Source of the DNA: Myxococcales bacterium
GTDB taxonomy: Bacteria; Myxococcota; Myxococcia; Myxococcales; Myxococcaceae
Direction: 5' to 3'
DNA: 64,000 nucleotides
NCBI GenBank assembly: GCA_030681895.1
Contig: JAUXRI010000177.1
Location: 1-64,000 of the forward strand
Shown here: positions 28,388 through 38,202 of the stretch, in pieces
How the letters are laid out: every line of letters starts with the position of its first letter
Numbering within the stretch: position 1 is the first letter of the stretch
The notes under the pieces: model-generated
Seen by the model: the letters and a program-made list of their open reading frames with translations, nothing else
What the model was told of the DNA's origin: nothing
The model's database searches: none
Translations under genes and position numbers: made by a program

Positions 28388-29203
28388 TCACACGTACGCG
28401 TTGTTCATCACTTCGCCCATGCCGCCAGCGCCGGGCACGATGTACTGATGATCGTCGAGCCCGCGCTCCTTCTCCCAGAGCTCGCCGGGCGCGGTGCTCA
28501 GCACCTCATCGGGAGACAGGCCACGATCGAGTCGAACGGCATACAGCACCACGTCCGGGTGATCGGTCACCATGCGCTTGATGTACTCGGGCGTGACGAT
28601 CAGGTTCAGGCAGATGAACTTGCGCGCCTTGCCGGGCACCTTCGTCTTGTAGAGCTTGAGCGCGGTCGACAACGACGAGCCGGTCGCGCCCATCGGATCC
28701 GGGAAGAACACCACCGCGTCATCGATGTCTCCGCCGATCTTCGAGCCACCGATCGCCGAGCCCACCACGTGCGCCGCCTGGTCGAGCTCACGGCTCATGA
28801 TCAGGTGGTCCTGCCGCACCAGCCGGGGCTCGAGGATCGTGTTCAGCAGATCGTACGTCACCTGCGACGGCAGCGTGCCCGCGCGCGCGATGTTGACGGA
28901 CACGGCGCGCATCTGCGGGTCGAGCACCTCGCCCTGATACAGCCCCTTCGGCGTGTGCTCGATCATGCGGGTCGGCACGGTGACGAGCTTGCGCGGGAAC
29001 TCGTGGTTCACCGCGAGCGTGACGAGCTCGGTGTAGATCGTCCGCACGAGCGTGTTCACGTCGGGCTGCACGGTCTCTTTCGACGACAGCCGCGCCAGCA
29101 GCGACAGCAGGTACGGCGAGCCGACGAGGTGCACTCCGGGGCCGTAGAAGTGCTTCTGCTCGTTCAACGTGTACCCAATCTTCTCGTAGAGCGAATCGCG
29201 CAT
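28388..29203 (-). CDS. Divergent uracil phosphoribosyltransferase-like protein
   Basis: 271 residues from the ATG at 29203, 5 bases after the tdk stop. DPMGATGSSL is the PRPP loop of UPRTases (usually DPMLATG), and NIARAGT fills the RAG position. It is about 60 residues longer than E. coli Upp, mostly at the N-terminus. The uracil-binding end, usually YIVPGLGDAGDR, reads YIVPGAGGMGEV here, so the base specificity is uncertain. Position between tdk and hpt supports a role in nucleobase salvage. Confidence 0.8.
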   Translation of the reverse strand: MRDSLYEKIGYTLNEQKHFYGPGVHLVGSPYLLSLLARLSSKETVQPDVNTLVRTIYTELVTLAVNHEFPRKLVTVPTRMIEHTPKGLYQGEVLDPQMRAVSVNIARAGTLPSQVTYDLLNTILEPRLVRQDHLIMSRELDQAAHVVGSAIGGSKIGGDIDDAVVFFPDPMGATGSSLSTALKLYKTKVPGKARKFICLNLIVTPEYIKRMVTDHPDVVLYAVRLDRGLSPDEVLSTAPGELWEKERGLDDHQYIVPGAGGMGEVMNNAYV

Positions 29204-29208
29204 GGTGG

Positions 29209-29808
29209 TCACTTGAACAGGTCGAGGTTCTGCGGCGGAGTCGCTTCCACCGGAGTCGTCACGTGGCACTTCCGACAGCGGGCTTCGTAGGAGCTCGCCG
29301 CGCCGACCAGCACGCGCTCCTGAGAGTCAGCGAGGCGCTGCGAACGGTTGGCCGGGTTGCCGCACACCACACAGATCGCCAGCTCCTTGGTGATGTACTC
29401 GGAGATCGCCAGCAGCTGCGGCATCGGCTCAAAGGGCTTGCCCTGGTAGTCCTGATCGAGGCCAGCGCAGATCACCCGAACGCCGCGCGCCGCGATCGTC
29501 TCGCACACCTGCACGACGTCGGGCCCGAGGAACTGCACCTCGTCGATGCCCACCACCTCGGTGTCGGGCCGAAGGAGCTGCAGGATCTCTTCCGCCCGCT
29601 GCACCGGCGTCGCGATCACTTTGAGCTGCGAGTGGCTCACCACGGCGAGCTCGTCGTAGCGGTTGTCGATCAGCGGCTTGAACACCTGCACGCGCTGCTT
29701 CCCGTAGAGGGCGCGCTTGATGCGGCGAATCAGCTCTTCCGTCTTGCCCGAGAACATCGAGCCGCAGATGACCTCGATCCACCCGATGTCTTTGGGGAAC
29801 TGGTGCAT
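29209..29808 (-). CDS. tdk: Thymidine kinase
   Basis: A 199-residue type II thymidine kinase that phosphorylates thymidine with ATP. The P-loop is GSMFSGKT (about 16-23), the Walker B equivalent is GIDEVQF, and a structural zinc site is formed by CVVCG and CRKCH. It starts 2 bases after the Nudix gene stop and is followed closely by the upp-like gene. Confidence 0.95.
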   Translation of the reverse strand: MHQFPKDIGWIEVICGSMFSGKTEELIRRIKRALYGKQRVQVFKPLIDNRYDELAVVSHSQLKVIATPVQRAEEILQLLRPDTEVVGIDEVQFLGPDVVQVCETIAARGVRVICAGLDQDYQGKPFEPMPQLLAISEYITKELAICVVCGNPANRSQRLADSQERVLVGAASSYEARCRKCHVTTPVEATPPQNLDLFK

Positions 29809-29810
29809 CG

Positions 29811-30218
29811 TCAGTGGTCCAGGTCGAGGAGCTTGGCCAGCGTGCGCGCGTCAGCGTCGGGGAACTGGAACTCACCCATCTCGGCCAGGGTCGCCCACCG
29901 GTGATCGTTCACCTTCGCGTGGCTGACCTCCTGGTTCGCGAAGGTGAGCCGGCACGCGAAGACGCGGAAGTCGACGTCGTAGCCCGGGTACTCGTGGTGC
30001 GTGCTCATGGCCTGCTCTCCGACGATGACGTCGATGCCGAGCCGCTCTTTGAGCTCGCGGCTGAGCGCGGCGCGATCGTCTTCGGTGTCATTCACCCGGC
30101 CACCAGGGAACTCCCACAGCAGCGGCAGGGTCGCGTTCTTCGAGCGCTGGGTGATGAGGTACTGCCCCGGCTCTTTTTCGAGCATTGCGCCTACGACGCG
30201 GATCAACCGTCGGCTCAT
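29811..30218 (-). CDS. Nudix (MutT-like) NTP pyrophosphohydrolase
   Basis: 135 residues from the ATG at 30218. The Nudix box runs from GGRVNDTEDD to SRELKERLGI; it keeps the G-x5-E-x7-R-E-L-x-E frame, with Arg in place of the last glutamate, a change also seen in active relatives. Such enzymes remove oxidised or non-canonical nucleotides such as 8-oxo-dGTP or modified CTP. It heads the nucleotide salvage operon. Confidence 0.85.
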   Translation of the reverse strand: MSRRLIRVVGAMLEKEPGQYLITQRSKNATLPLLWEFPGGRVNDTEDDRAALSRELKERLGIDVIVGEQAMSTHHEYPGYDVDFRVFACRLTFANQEVSHAKVNDHRWATLAEMGEFQFPDADARTLAKLLDLDH

Positions 30219-30352
30219 GGGCCGCAGTGGGTAGCACGGGCGTGACGTGGCTGAAATGGCCATCACCGGGCTTTCCGTTGCGGGTCGAACGGCACTCGAA
30301 AGGCGCCGTCTTTGCGTTTGCGCAGGAGCCGGGTCCGGGGTGTCATCGGGAC

Positions 30353-32254
30353 ATGCCTGCGATCGTCCCCCTGAAGCTCTCCGCCGCCGCCCGCCCCATC
30401 GTCGACCAGCTCCTCGCCCGTGCCACCACCGACGCCGACAAGGCGAAGGTGAACGAGGTGCTCAGGCGCGCCGCCGGAGCAGACGGCAACAAGGTGCTCT
30501 CGGCCGCCGAGGCCCAGGCCATTCTCGACACCTTCAAGGCGGCAGCCGGCAGCGCGACGACGGTCGACCCGATCACGCTGGGGGTCGAGAAGTCGGCGGC
30601 GACGATCGAATCGATGAAGGAGTTCGCCAACCTCGACGGCGTCTCGTCGCTCTTCACGTTCCAGGACGGCTCGGTGAAGGACAAGATGATCGCCGAGCTG
30701 AACGCCTCGGTGGCCCGCGCCAACGGCCGGCCGATGGAGCTCAACATGCTCATCTTCGAGTTCCAGTCCGACTCGCTCGAGAAGGCGCTCGTCGACATCG
30801 CGAAGAACAACCCCAACGTCACCATTCGCATCATCGGCGACTCGGGTCAGGCGACCGACTCGGGCGGCAACGCGCTCCCGTCGATCCTCAAGGCGAAGCT
30901 GCCGAACATCGAGGTGAAGTACAAAAAGGACTTCCCCTACGTCTTCAGCAGCTCGCTCGGGCGCCCCACCTACAACCACGGCGCGACGCAGGGCCTCAAC
31001 CACCACAAGGGCTTCGTCACGCTCATCGACGGGAAGCCTGACCTGCTCTCGACGGGCTCGTTCAACTGGAGCGACACGGCCGACACCAAGAACTACGAGA
31101 ACCTCGTCACGATGAAGAACACGGACTCCTCGAGCCGCCGCGGCATCGAGCAGTTCAACGACGAGTTCGCCGGCTACTGGAACAGCCCCGACGCCGCGCT
31201 CTCGCCGAACAACTTCGCCAACTTCAAGAGCGCGAAGTGGAACGAGATGCTGGCCGCGAACAACAGGCCGCCGACGCAGGCGAAGGCGAAGCCCGACGAC
31301 AGCTACGCGGCGTACACGCCCCGGGTCGATCGCAGCTCTGACCTCAACGGCTATCGCCCCGCTGACGTCACCCGCCTGAAGGAGCTCGTCGGCACCACCC
31401 TCGCGAAGGCCATCGCCACCGAGCGCAAGGCCGGCGGCCGCTTCACGAGCGTGGAGGATCTGCAGGAGCGCGTGCCTGGCACCACGGCCCTCTCGGCTGA
31501 GACGCTCGCCGCGCTGCACTTCGGCTCCGGCATCGTGAGCCTCAACACCGCCAGCCTCGAGGAGCTCGACGCGCTCGGCTTCAGCAAGAAGAGCGCGCAG
31601 GACATCGTGAAGTTCCGCACTCAGAACGGCGACTTCGACTCAGTCGATCAGCTCAAGACCCTCGGCGTTCCTGCGGGGACGATCACGAAGGTCAAGGCCA
31701 GCCTCTCGACCACCGACGTCGAGGCCTTCTTCAACTCCCGGCCCTTCGGCGCGCCCCAGGGCGGCACCGGCTACGGCACCAACGGAGGGCGGACGACCGC
31801 GGTGATGGGCGCCAACGGCCAGATCACCAACGCTGCTGCCAACGTCACCGTCGGCGCGACCGATCTCTTCAATCGCGCGAAGGCCGGCCAGACCATCGAC
31901 GTCGCCATGTACGGCATGAGCGTCGGCGCTCCCGAGTACAACTCGCTGGTCGAGGCCGCGAAACGAGGGGCAGTCGTTCGTGTGGTGCTCAACGACGACT
32001 TCACGGCGCCGACGGTGGCCGCGCTCAAGGCGCTCGCGACTCAGGGCTTCGCCGTCGACGTGCGCGTGCAGAAGGCGAAGACGATGCACGAGAAGTTCGG
32101 TGTGGTCGGTGACGACGTCTTCTTCGGCAGCGCGAACTTCTCGAGCTCGTCGTCGACGAAGCACTCCGAGAACCGCGTCACCATCAAGAACGAGGCGGGG
32201 ACGGCGAAGGCGTTTCAGAACCGCTTCGACGAGATCTGGAACAAGTCGAAATAG
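30353..32254 (+). CDS. Phospholipase D-like protein with central helix-hairpin-helix domains
   Basis: 633 residues from the ATG at 30353; the longer upstream frame is poor in composition. Two PLD halves are visible: HHK (217-219) with GSFNWS (about 235-240), and MHEKF with GSANFSSS (about 575-600), each with the H-x-K...N pattern. Between them, residues about 335-400 and 405-460 look like helix-hairpin-helix repeats (VSLNTASLEELDALGFS and GVPAGTITKV). HhH repeats bind DNA, so a nuclease is more likely than a lipase. There is no signal peptide. Confidence 0.8.
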   Translation: MPAIVPLKLSAAARPIVDQLLARATTDADKAKVNEVLRRAAGADGNKVLSAAEAQAILDTFKAAAGSATTVDPITLGVEKSAATIESMKEFANLDGVSSLFTFQDGSVKDKMIAELNASVARANGRPMELNMLIFEFQSDSLEKALVDIAKNNPNVTIRIIGDSGQATDSGGNALPSILKAKLPNIEVKYKKDFPYVFSSSLGRPTYNHGATQGLNHHKGFVTLIDGKPDLLSTGSFNWSDTADTKNYENLVTMKNTDSSSRRGIEQFNDEFAGYWNSPDAALSPNNFANFKSAKWNEMLAANNRPPTQAKAKPDDSYAAYTPRVDRSSDLNGYRPADVTRLKELVGTTLAKAIATERKAGGRFTSVEDLQERVPGTTALSAETLAALHFGSGIVSLNTASLEELDALGFSKKSAQDIVKFRTQNGDFDSVDQLKTLGVPAGTITKVKASLSTTDVEAFFNSRPFGAPQGGTGYGTNGGRTTAVMGANGQITNAAANVTVGATDLFNRAKAGQTIDVAMYGMSVGAPEYNSLVEAAKRGAVVRVVLNDDFTAPTVAALKALATQGFAVDVRVQKAKTMHEKFGVVGDDVFFGSANFSSSSSTKHSENRVTIKNEAGTAKAFQNRFDEIWNKSK

Positions 32255-32273
32255 ACTCGGCGCCGTCTGAGTC
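32254..32273 (+). repeat. Dispersed intergenic repeat, copy A
   Basis: GACTCGGCGCCGTCTGAGTC begins on the last base of the PLD gene stop, between two convergent genes. It is the reverse complement of the motif found twice at 44221-44272, and it matches the copy at 51945 in the same orientation. Its ends can pair (GACTC/GAGTC). Confidence 0.6.
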
Positions 32274-32283
32274 GGGGGTCAGC

Positions 32284-32841
32284 TCACGGCTCCGTGCAGG
32301 CCTCGAGCAGCCGCAGCTCGTTGAACCGGTCGCGGAGCTTCCGCTCTTCCCTCGCCCGCTCGTCTTTGAGCTGCTCGGCGCGCGGGCCCTTCGCCTTCTT
32401 CAGGTCTTCGTCGATCAGGCGGAGCCGACGCTCGAGCACCACCGCGCGCCGCTCCAGGCGCTCCTCGATGAAGCTCGTCAGCAACTTCGAGCAGACCAGC
32501 CTCGACACCTGCGGATCGTCGAAGGCGACCTCGACGTCGAGGATCAACGCCTGCCCACGGCGCTTGACCGTCGTTGCCTGGCGAATCACGGCGTACCGCT
32601 TGTTCGGCTCCTTCGGCATGCCTCCGACGCTGTCGAGGCTCCGCTCGAAGGTGTAGAACACGTTGTCGCTGAGCAGCACGCCAGCCTCGGTCTGCATCAT
32701 CAGATCGGCGACCTGCGCCGGCTGCGACTCGAGGCTGATGATCGACTCGTCGAACACCACGGCGCCATGGCTGACGAAGCGTCCTTTGAACTGCGCGTCA
32801 GGAGACGCCGCCAGCACGGCCAGCACGAGCAGCCTGCTCAT
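32284..32841 (-). CDS. Exported protein with Wzz-like domain, no membrane anchor
   Basis: A 185-residue protein with a short signal peptide (cut near ASP-DA). VSHGAVVFDES, DNVFYTFERSL and LDVEVAFDDPQVSRLVCSKLLTSFIEERL resemble the periplasmic part of polysaccharide chain-length determinants (Wzz/GumC): a beta-strand region, a DP-x-x-A/S-x-type helix start and a long coiled coil. The usual C-terminal membrane helix is missing. It lies 4 bases after guaA on the same strand. The Wzz relation is an inference from pattern. Confidence 0.5.
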   Translation of the reverse strand: MSRLLVLAVLAASPDAQFKGRFVSHGAVVFDESIISLESQPAQVADLMMQTEAGVLLSDNVFYTFERSLDSVGGMPKEPNKRYAVIRQATTVKRRGQALILDVEVAFDDPQVSRLVCSKLLTSFIEERLERRAVVLERRLRLIDEDLKKAKGPRAEQLKDERAREERKLRDRFNELRLLEACTEP

Positions 32842-32845
32842 GGAC

Positions 32846-34396
32846 TCACTCCCATTCGATGGTCGCGGGCGGCTTCGACGAGATGTCGTAGACGACGCGG
32901 TTGATGCCGCGCACCTCGTTGATGATGCGCGTGCTCATCTTGCCGAGCAGATCGTACGGCAGGCGCGCCCAGTCGGCCGTCATGCCGTCCACCGAGGTCA
33001 CCGCGCGAATGGCACAGGTGTTCTCGTAGGTGCGCTCATCGCCCATCACGCCGACCGATCGCACCGGGAGCAGCACCGCGAACGCCTGCCAGAGTTCCTT
33101 GTAGAGCCCCGACGCGAGGATCTCCTGCTGCACGATCAGGTCGGCCTTCTTGAGCACGTCGAGGCGCTCCTGGGTGATGTCGCTGATCACGCGAATCGCG
33201 AGGCCCGGCCCGGGGAACGGGTGCCGCGAGATCATCTCGTCGGGCATGCCCAGCTCGCGCCCGACGCCGCGCACCTCGTCCTTGAAGAGCTCGCGCAGCG
33301 GCTCGACGAGCTTCAGGTTCATCTTCTCCGGAAGCCCGCCGACGTTGTGGTGGCTCTTGATGGTCGCCGAGGGGCCCTTCACCGACACCGACTCGATCAC
33401 GTCGGGGTACAGCGTGCCCTGCGCGAGGAACTTCGCGTCGGTGAACTCCTTCGCGGTCTCTTCGAAGACGGCGATGAACTCGTAGCCGATGGCCTTGCGC
33501 TTGGCCTCGGGGTCCGAGACGCCCTTGAGCTTGTCGAGGAAGCGCGCGCGCGCGTCGATCGTCTTGAGCGGCACGTGGAAACGCCCGACGAAGAGCGCCT
33601 CGACCTGCTCCCGCTCACCCTGCCGCAGCAGCCCGTTGTCGACGAAGATGCACTGCAGCTTGTCGCCGATGGCCTTGTGGAGAAGCAGCGCCGCGACCGA
33701 GCTGTCGACGCCGCCCGACAGCCCGCAGATCACCCGGCCGTCACCGACCTTCTTGCGGATCTCGGCGATCGACTCCTCGATGAAGGACTTCATCGTCCAG
33801 TCGCCCTTGCACTTGCAGTCCGTGAAGAGGAACGACTGCAGCATCTCGCGGCCCTGCGCGGTGTGGACGACCTCGGGGTGAAACTGGAGGCCGTAGATCG
33901 GCTTCGACTCGTGCGCGGCGGCCGCGAAGGGCGCGCTGGACGTCTTACCGATGGCGACGAAGTGCGGTGGCAGCTGCTCGACGCGATCGCCGTGGCTCAT
34001 CCACACCTTGAGCGAGGTGCCGCGCCCGAACGCCGCGAAGGGGCCACGCGAAGTGACGACCTCGACGTTCGCGGGCCCAAACTCACGATGCGCGCTCTTG
34101 TCGACGCGCCCGCCCAGCATCTTCGACATCAGCTGCAGGCCGTAGCAGATGCCCAGCACCGGCACGTTCTGCTCGAAGACCTCGGGCGAACAGGTCGGAG
34201 CGCCAGGCGCCTCGACGGACGCCGGGCCACCCGAGAGGATGATGCCCTTCGGCGCCAGCGCTGTGATGTCGGCGATCGGCAGGTCGGGCCGGTGGATCTC
34301 GCAATAGACGCCGAGCTCGCGCACCCTGCGCGCGATCAACTGCGTGTACTGACTCCCGAAATCGAGGATCAGGATCTTCTCGTGGGCGGCGTGCAT
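32846..34396 (-). CDS. guaA: GMP synthase (glutamine-hydrolysing)
   Basis: A 516-residue enzyme converting XMP to GMP. The glutamine amidotransferase domain has its nucleophile in GICYGLQLM (about Cys 87) and its His in [10 protein letters not shown]. The ATP-pyrophosphatase domain carries GLSGGVDSS (about 232-240), and the dimerisation domain ends ATIEWE. The start has a good ribosome site (AGGAGAG). guaB lies 660 bases further on the same strand but is separated by a lipoprotein gene on the other strand. Confidence 0.96.
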   Translation of the reverse strand: MHAAHEKILILDFGSQYTQLIARRVRELGVYCEIHRPDLPIADITALAPKGIILSGGPASVEAPGAPTCSPEVFEQNVPVLGICYGLQLMSKMLGGRVDKSAHREFGPANVEVVTSRGPFAAFGRGTSLKVWMSHGDRVEQLPPHFVAIGKTSSAPFAAAAHESKPIYGLQFHPEVVHTAQGREMLQSFLFTDCKCKGDWTMKSFIEESIAEIRKKVGDGRVICGLSGGVDSSVAALLLHKAIGDKLQCIFVDNGLLRQGEREQVEALFVGRFHVPLKTIDARARFLDKLKGVSDPEAKRKAIGYEFIAVFEETAKEFTDAKFLAQGTLYPDVIESVSVKGPSATIKSHHNVGGLPEKMNLKLVEPLRELFKDEVRGVGRELGMPDEMISRHPFPGPGLAIRVISDITQERLDVLKKADLIVQQEILASGLYKELWQAFAVLLPVRSVGVMGDERTYENTCAIRAVTSVDGMTADWARLPYDLLGKMSTRIINEVRGINRVVYDISSKPPATIEWE

Positions 34397-34465
34397 TCGA
34401 ACGCTCTCCTGGCGCGAGGCTTCTCGTTGACTTGGGCGTCTACCCCTTCAAGACTCCACCCGCCA

Positions 34466-35053
34466 ATGACAACGCGAACCCTCGCTGTGGTGTGCGCCCT
34501 CGCCTTCACGTCTGCGTGCGTGAAGGAGATCACGTCAGATGAGCGGCTGGAGCGCGAGACGGCCCGAAGCGACGCGCTCAAGACGAACACCGCCGCCGAG
34601 CTCGGCAAGATCAAGTGCGACGAGCTGAACAACGATCTCGCCAAGGCCCGCGACGCGGTGAAGACCGAAGAAGAGCGGCTGTCGACGTTCACCGACGTCT
34701 ATGAGCGCCTCAAGAACCGCTCGGCTCGCTTCGACGAGGCCATGTCACGCAACCCCGATCTCGCCTTCCAGGAAGGCAGCCAGGAGCTCGTCGCAGCGCG
34801 AGAGACCTGCATCCAGATGGCGGCCGACGTTCGCAACGAGACCGAGAGCCTCATTCGCGAGATCATGCAGGTGTTGGTGGTCGACGAGATCAAAGGCGGG
34901 CAGACCGTCAGAGCCGCCCGCGTCGACTACGCGCCGCTGCGCGCCGCCATCGAGAAGCTCGAGCTCGACGATCGCGAAGCCCTGCAGAACAAGATCAGCA
35001 ACGCCGAGAAGCAGATCGACGTGAAAGCCGAGAAGCGCGGCCGCCAGAAGTAA
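34466..35053 (+). CDS. Small lipoprotein with coiled coil
   Basis: 195 residues from the ATG at 34466; the track of open frame far upstream is antisense to guaA. The lipobox is FTSAC (Cys 18). The remainder is charged and helical, with likely coiled-coil stretches (DLAKARDAVKTEEERL, then a helical tail ending KAEKRGRQK). No family is recognised. It is divergent from guaA and convergent with guaB, 5 bases from its stop. Confidence 0.7.
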   Translation: MTTRTLAVVCALAFTSACVKEITSDERLERETARSDALKTNTAAELGKIKCDELNNDLAKARDAVKTEEERLSTFTDVYERLKNRSARFDEAMSRNPDLAFQEGSQELVAARETCIQMAADVRNETESLIREIMQVLVVDEIKGGQTVRAARVDYAPLRAAIEKLELDDREALQNKISNAEKQIDVKAEKRGRQK

Positions 35054-35058
35054 GGCCG

Positions 35059-36531
<1,473 letters not shown>

Positions 36532-36561
36532 CTAGCGCACCACCCGGCGGCGAACAACGGC

Positions 36562-37077
36562 CTAGGTCCCGCCCATTCGCAGCAGGCCTTCAAGGGAGTC
36601 GATCGTCACGTAGACGAAGGCCGCGTCACCGATGGAGAGCACCTCACCATCGCTCAAGATCGCGAACTGCTCGCCCACCTGCGCTCCGTTGATGAAGGTG
36701 CCGTTCGTCGAGCCGAGATCACGAATCGCGACAACCGAGGGGCCTGACTGCCAGGTCAGCTCGCCGTGGGCCGACGACACCGACGGGTCTTCGACCACGA
36801 TGTCGTTTTCGGGAGCGCGGCCGATCGACTCGATGCGATCGGGACCAGCGCCGACGGGGTACGCGATCATCTCCTGAAAGCCGAGGACGAGCGCGAGCGC
36901 GTGCCGGGCGAGTTGAGGCTTCCCGGGGAGCACGACCGTCTTCGGCTGCTGCAGCGCCGCGCGACGACGCAGCTCGTCTGGTGGCTGCTGCACCAGCGCT
37001 GCGAAAGGAACCGTCGTACGGAGCTGATTGTGGGCGGCGAGCTGACGCAGCTCACGAACGGACAACTTCGGCACCAT
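36562..37077 (-). CDS. FHA-domain protein
   Basis: 171 residues from the ATG at 37077 (37095 also possible). The C-terminal FHA domain (about 75-165) has all core motifs: IGRAPENDIV, SVSSAHGEL (S-x-x-H) and LGSTNGTFING. FHA domains bind phosphothreonine, so it probably reads out a Ser/Thr kinase. The N-terminal 60 residues are helical and Arg/Leu-rich. It precedes guaB by 39 bases and is divergent from the HtrA-like gene. Confidence 0.85.
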   Translation of the reverse strand: MVPKLSVRELRQLAAHNQLRTTVPFAALVQQPPDELRRRAALQQPKTVVLPGKPQLARHALALVLGFQEMIAYPVGAGPDRIESIGRAPENDIVVEDPSVSSAHGELTWQSGPSVVAIRDLGSTNGTFINGAQVGEQFAILSDGEVLSIGDAAFVYVTIDSLEGLLRMGGT

Positions 37078-37112
37078 GGCGAGCAGGATACTCATCAGGC
37101 AGGCTGTCGGCC

Positions 37113-38150
37113 ATGCTCGCGATCCTCGCGTCGTTCACCGTGGCGTCGGTCCCTCTGGAACAGGTGGTTCAACGCGTCGACGGCTCCGTGGTGACGGTCC
37201 GCGTCGCCGAGAAGCGCACCTCAGAAGGCACGGGCGGCAAGTCGGTCTCGATCACCACCGGCACCGGCTCTGGCGTGATGGTGCACCCAGACGGGTGGAT
37301 CGTGACGGCGGCGCACGTCGTCGACGAGGCCGATCTCATCGAGGTCGAGTTCACCGACGCGCCGACCTCGGTCGCGCAGATCGTCACCCTGTCGCGCACC
37401 GAAGATCTCGCGCTCCTCAAGTGTGAGACGCCGCCGAAGAAGCCCGTCGTCGCGGCGCTGGGAGACTCCGAGATCCTCAAGCCGGGGATGCGCCTGTTCG
37501 CCATCGGCGCGCCGCTCGGGTTGACCCATACGGTGACCTCAGGCGTCGTGAGCGCCCTTCGCACCGATACGCGGAAGGGGCCGCACCCGAGCCGGCTGTT
37601 GCAGACCGACGTGCCGATCAACCAGGGCAACTCGGGCGGCCCGGTCTTCAACGAGAACGGCGAGGTGGTCGGCATCGCGAGCTTCATCGCCTCCCGGTCC
37701 GGCGGCTCGGTGGGCCTCAACTTCGCCATCCCCTCCTCGACCGTCCGCGCGCGGCTCTTCGAGTCACCGCTCCCGTGGATTGGGGTGTCAGTGCGCTTCG
37801 TCTCGAAGGAGTTCGCGGAGGTGATGAATTGGCCGATCGACGCGGGGCTGCTCGTCGAGAAGGTGAAGGCCGGCGGCGTGGCGGCGAAGGCTGGGCTGCA
37901 CGGCGGCATGATCGAGGCGGAGCTCGGCGGCACCCACGTGATCCTCGGCGGCGACCTGGTGCTCAAGGTGAACGGGCTGCCGACGAGCGACTCGAAGGCA
38001 ATTGGGAAGAGCCTCGCGGCGCTCCAGCCGGGCGACACCATCACCTACGAGGTGCTCTGTGCGGGGAGCGCGAAGACCATCGAGGTGCCGCTCCCGAAGC
38101 TGCCGAAGGTGCCGACGCTGACGGCCGTGAAGGCAGGCAAAGCCCCATGA
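37113..38150 (+). CDS. HtrA/DegP-like serine protease
   Basis: 345 residues from the ATG at 37113 with a signal peptide (about 1-14). The trypsin-like triad is present: TAAHVV (His), EDLALL (Asp) and QGNSGGP (Ser). A single PDZ-like domain (about 225-320) follows, with KAGLHGGMIEAELGG. It is a periplasmic quality-control protease by family, usually stress-induced. Confidence 0.9.
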   Translation: MLAILASFTVASVPLEQVVQRVDGSVVTVRVAEKRTSEGTGGKSVSITTGTGSGVMVHPDGWIVTAAHVVDEADLIEVEFTDAPTSVAQIVTLSRTEDLALLKCETPPKKPVVAALGDSEILKPGMRLFAIGAPLGLTHTVTSGVVSALRTDTRKGPHPSRLLQTDVPINQGNSGGPVFNENGEVVGIASFIASRSGGSVGLNFAIPSSTVRARLFESPLPWIGVSVRFVSKEFAEVMNWPIDAGLLVEKVKAGGVAAKAGLHGGMIEAELGGTHVILGGDLVLKVNGLPTSDSKAIGKSLAALQPGDTITYEVLCAGSAKTIEVPLPKLPKVPTLTAVKAGKAP

Positions 38151-38202
38151 TGCGCCGGAAACTCGAGGTCGACTCAGGCAAGGGCTGGAGCTAACTCTGC
38201 CC

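Noticed and set aside
30263..31519. 418-codon minus-strand ORF over the PLD-like gene
   Set aside because: It is antisense to coding sequence with PLD motifs; its Arg/Val/Glu-rich composition is an artefact.
32663..34465. Long N-terminal extension of the lipoprotein at 34466
   Set aside because: The extension is antisense to guaA. The ATG at 34466 opens a proper lipoprotein signal.
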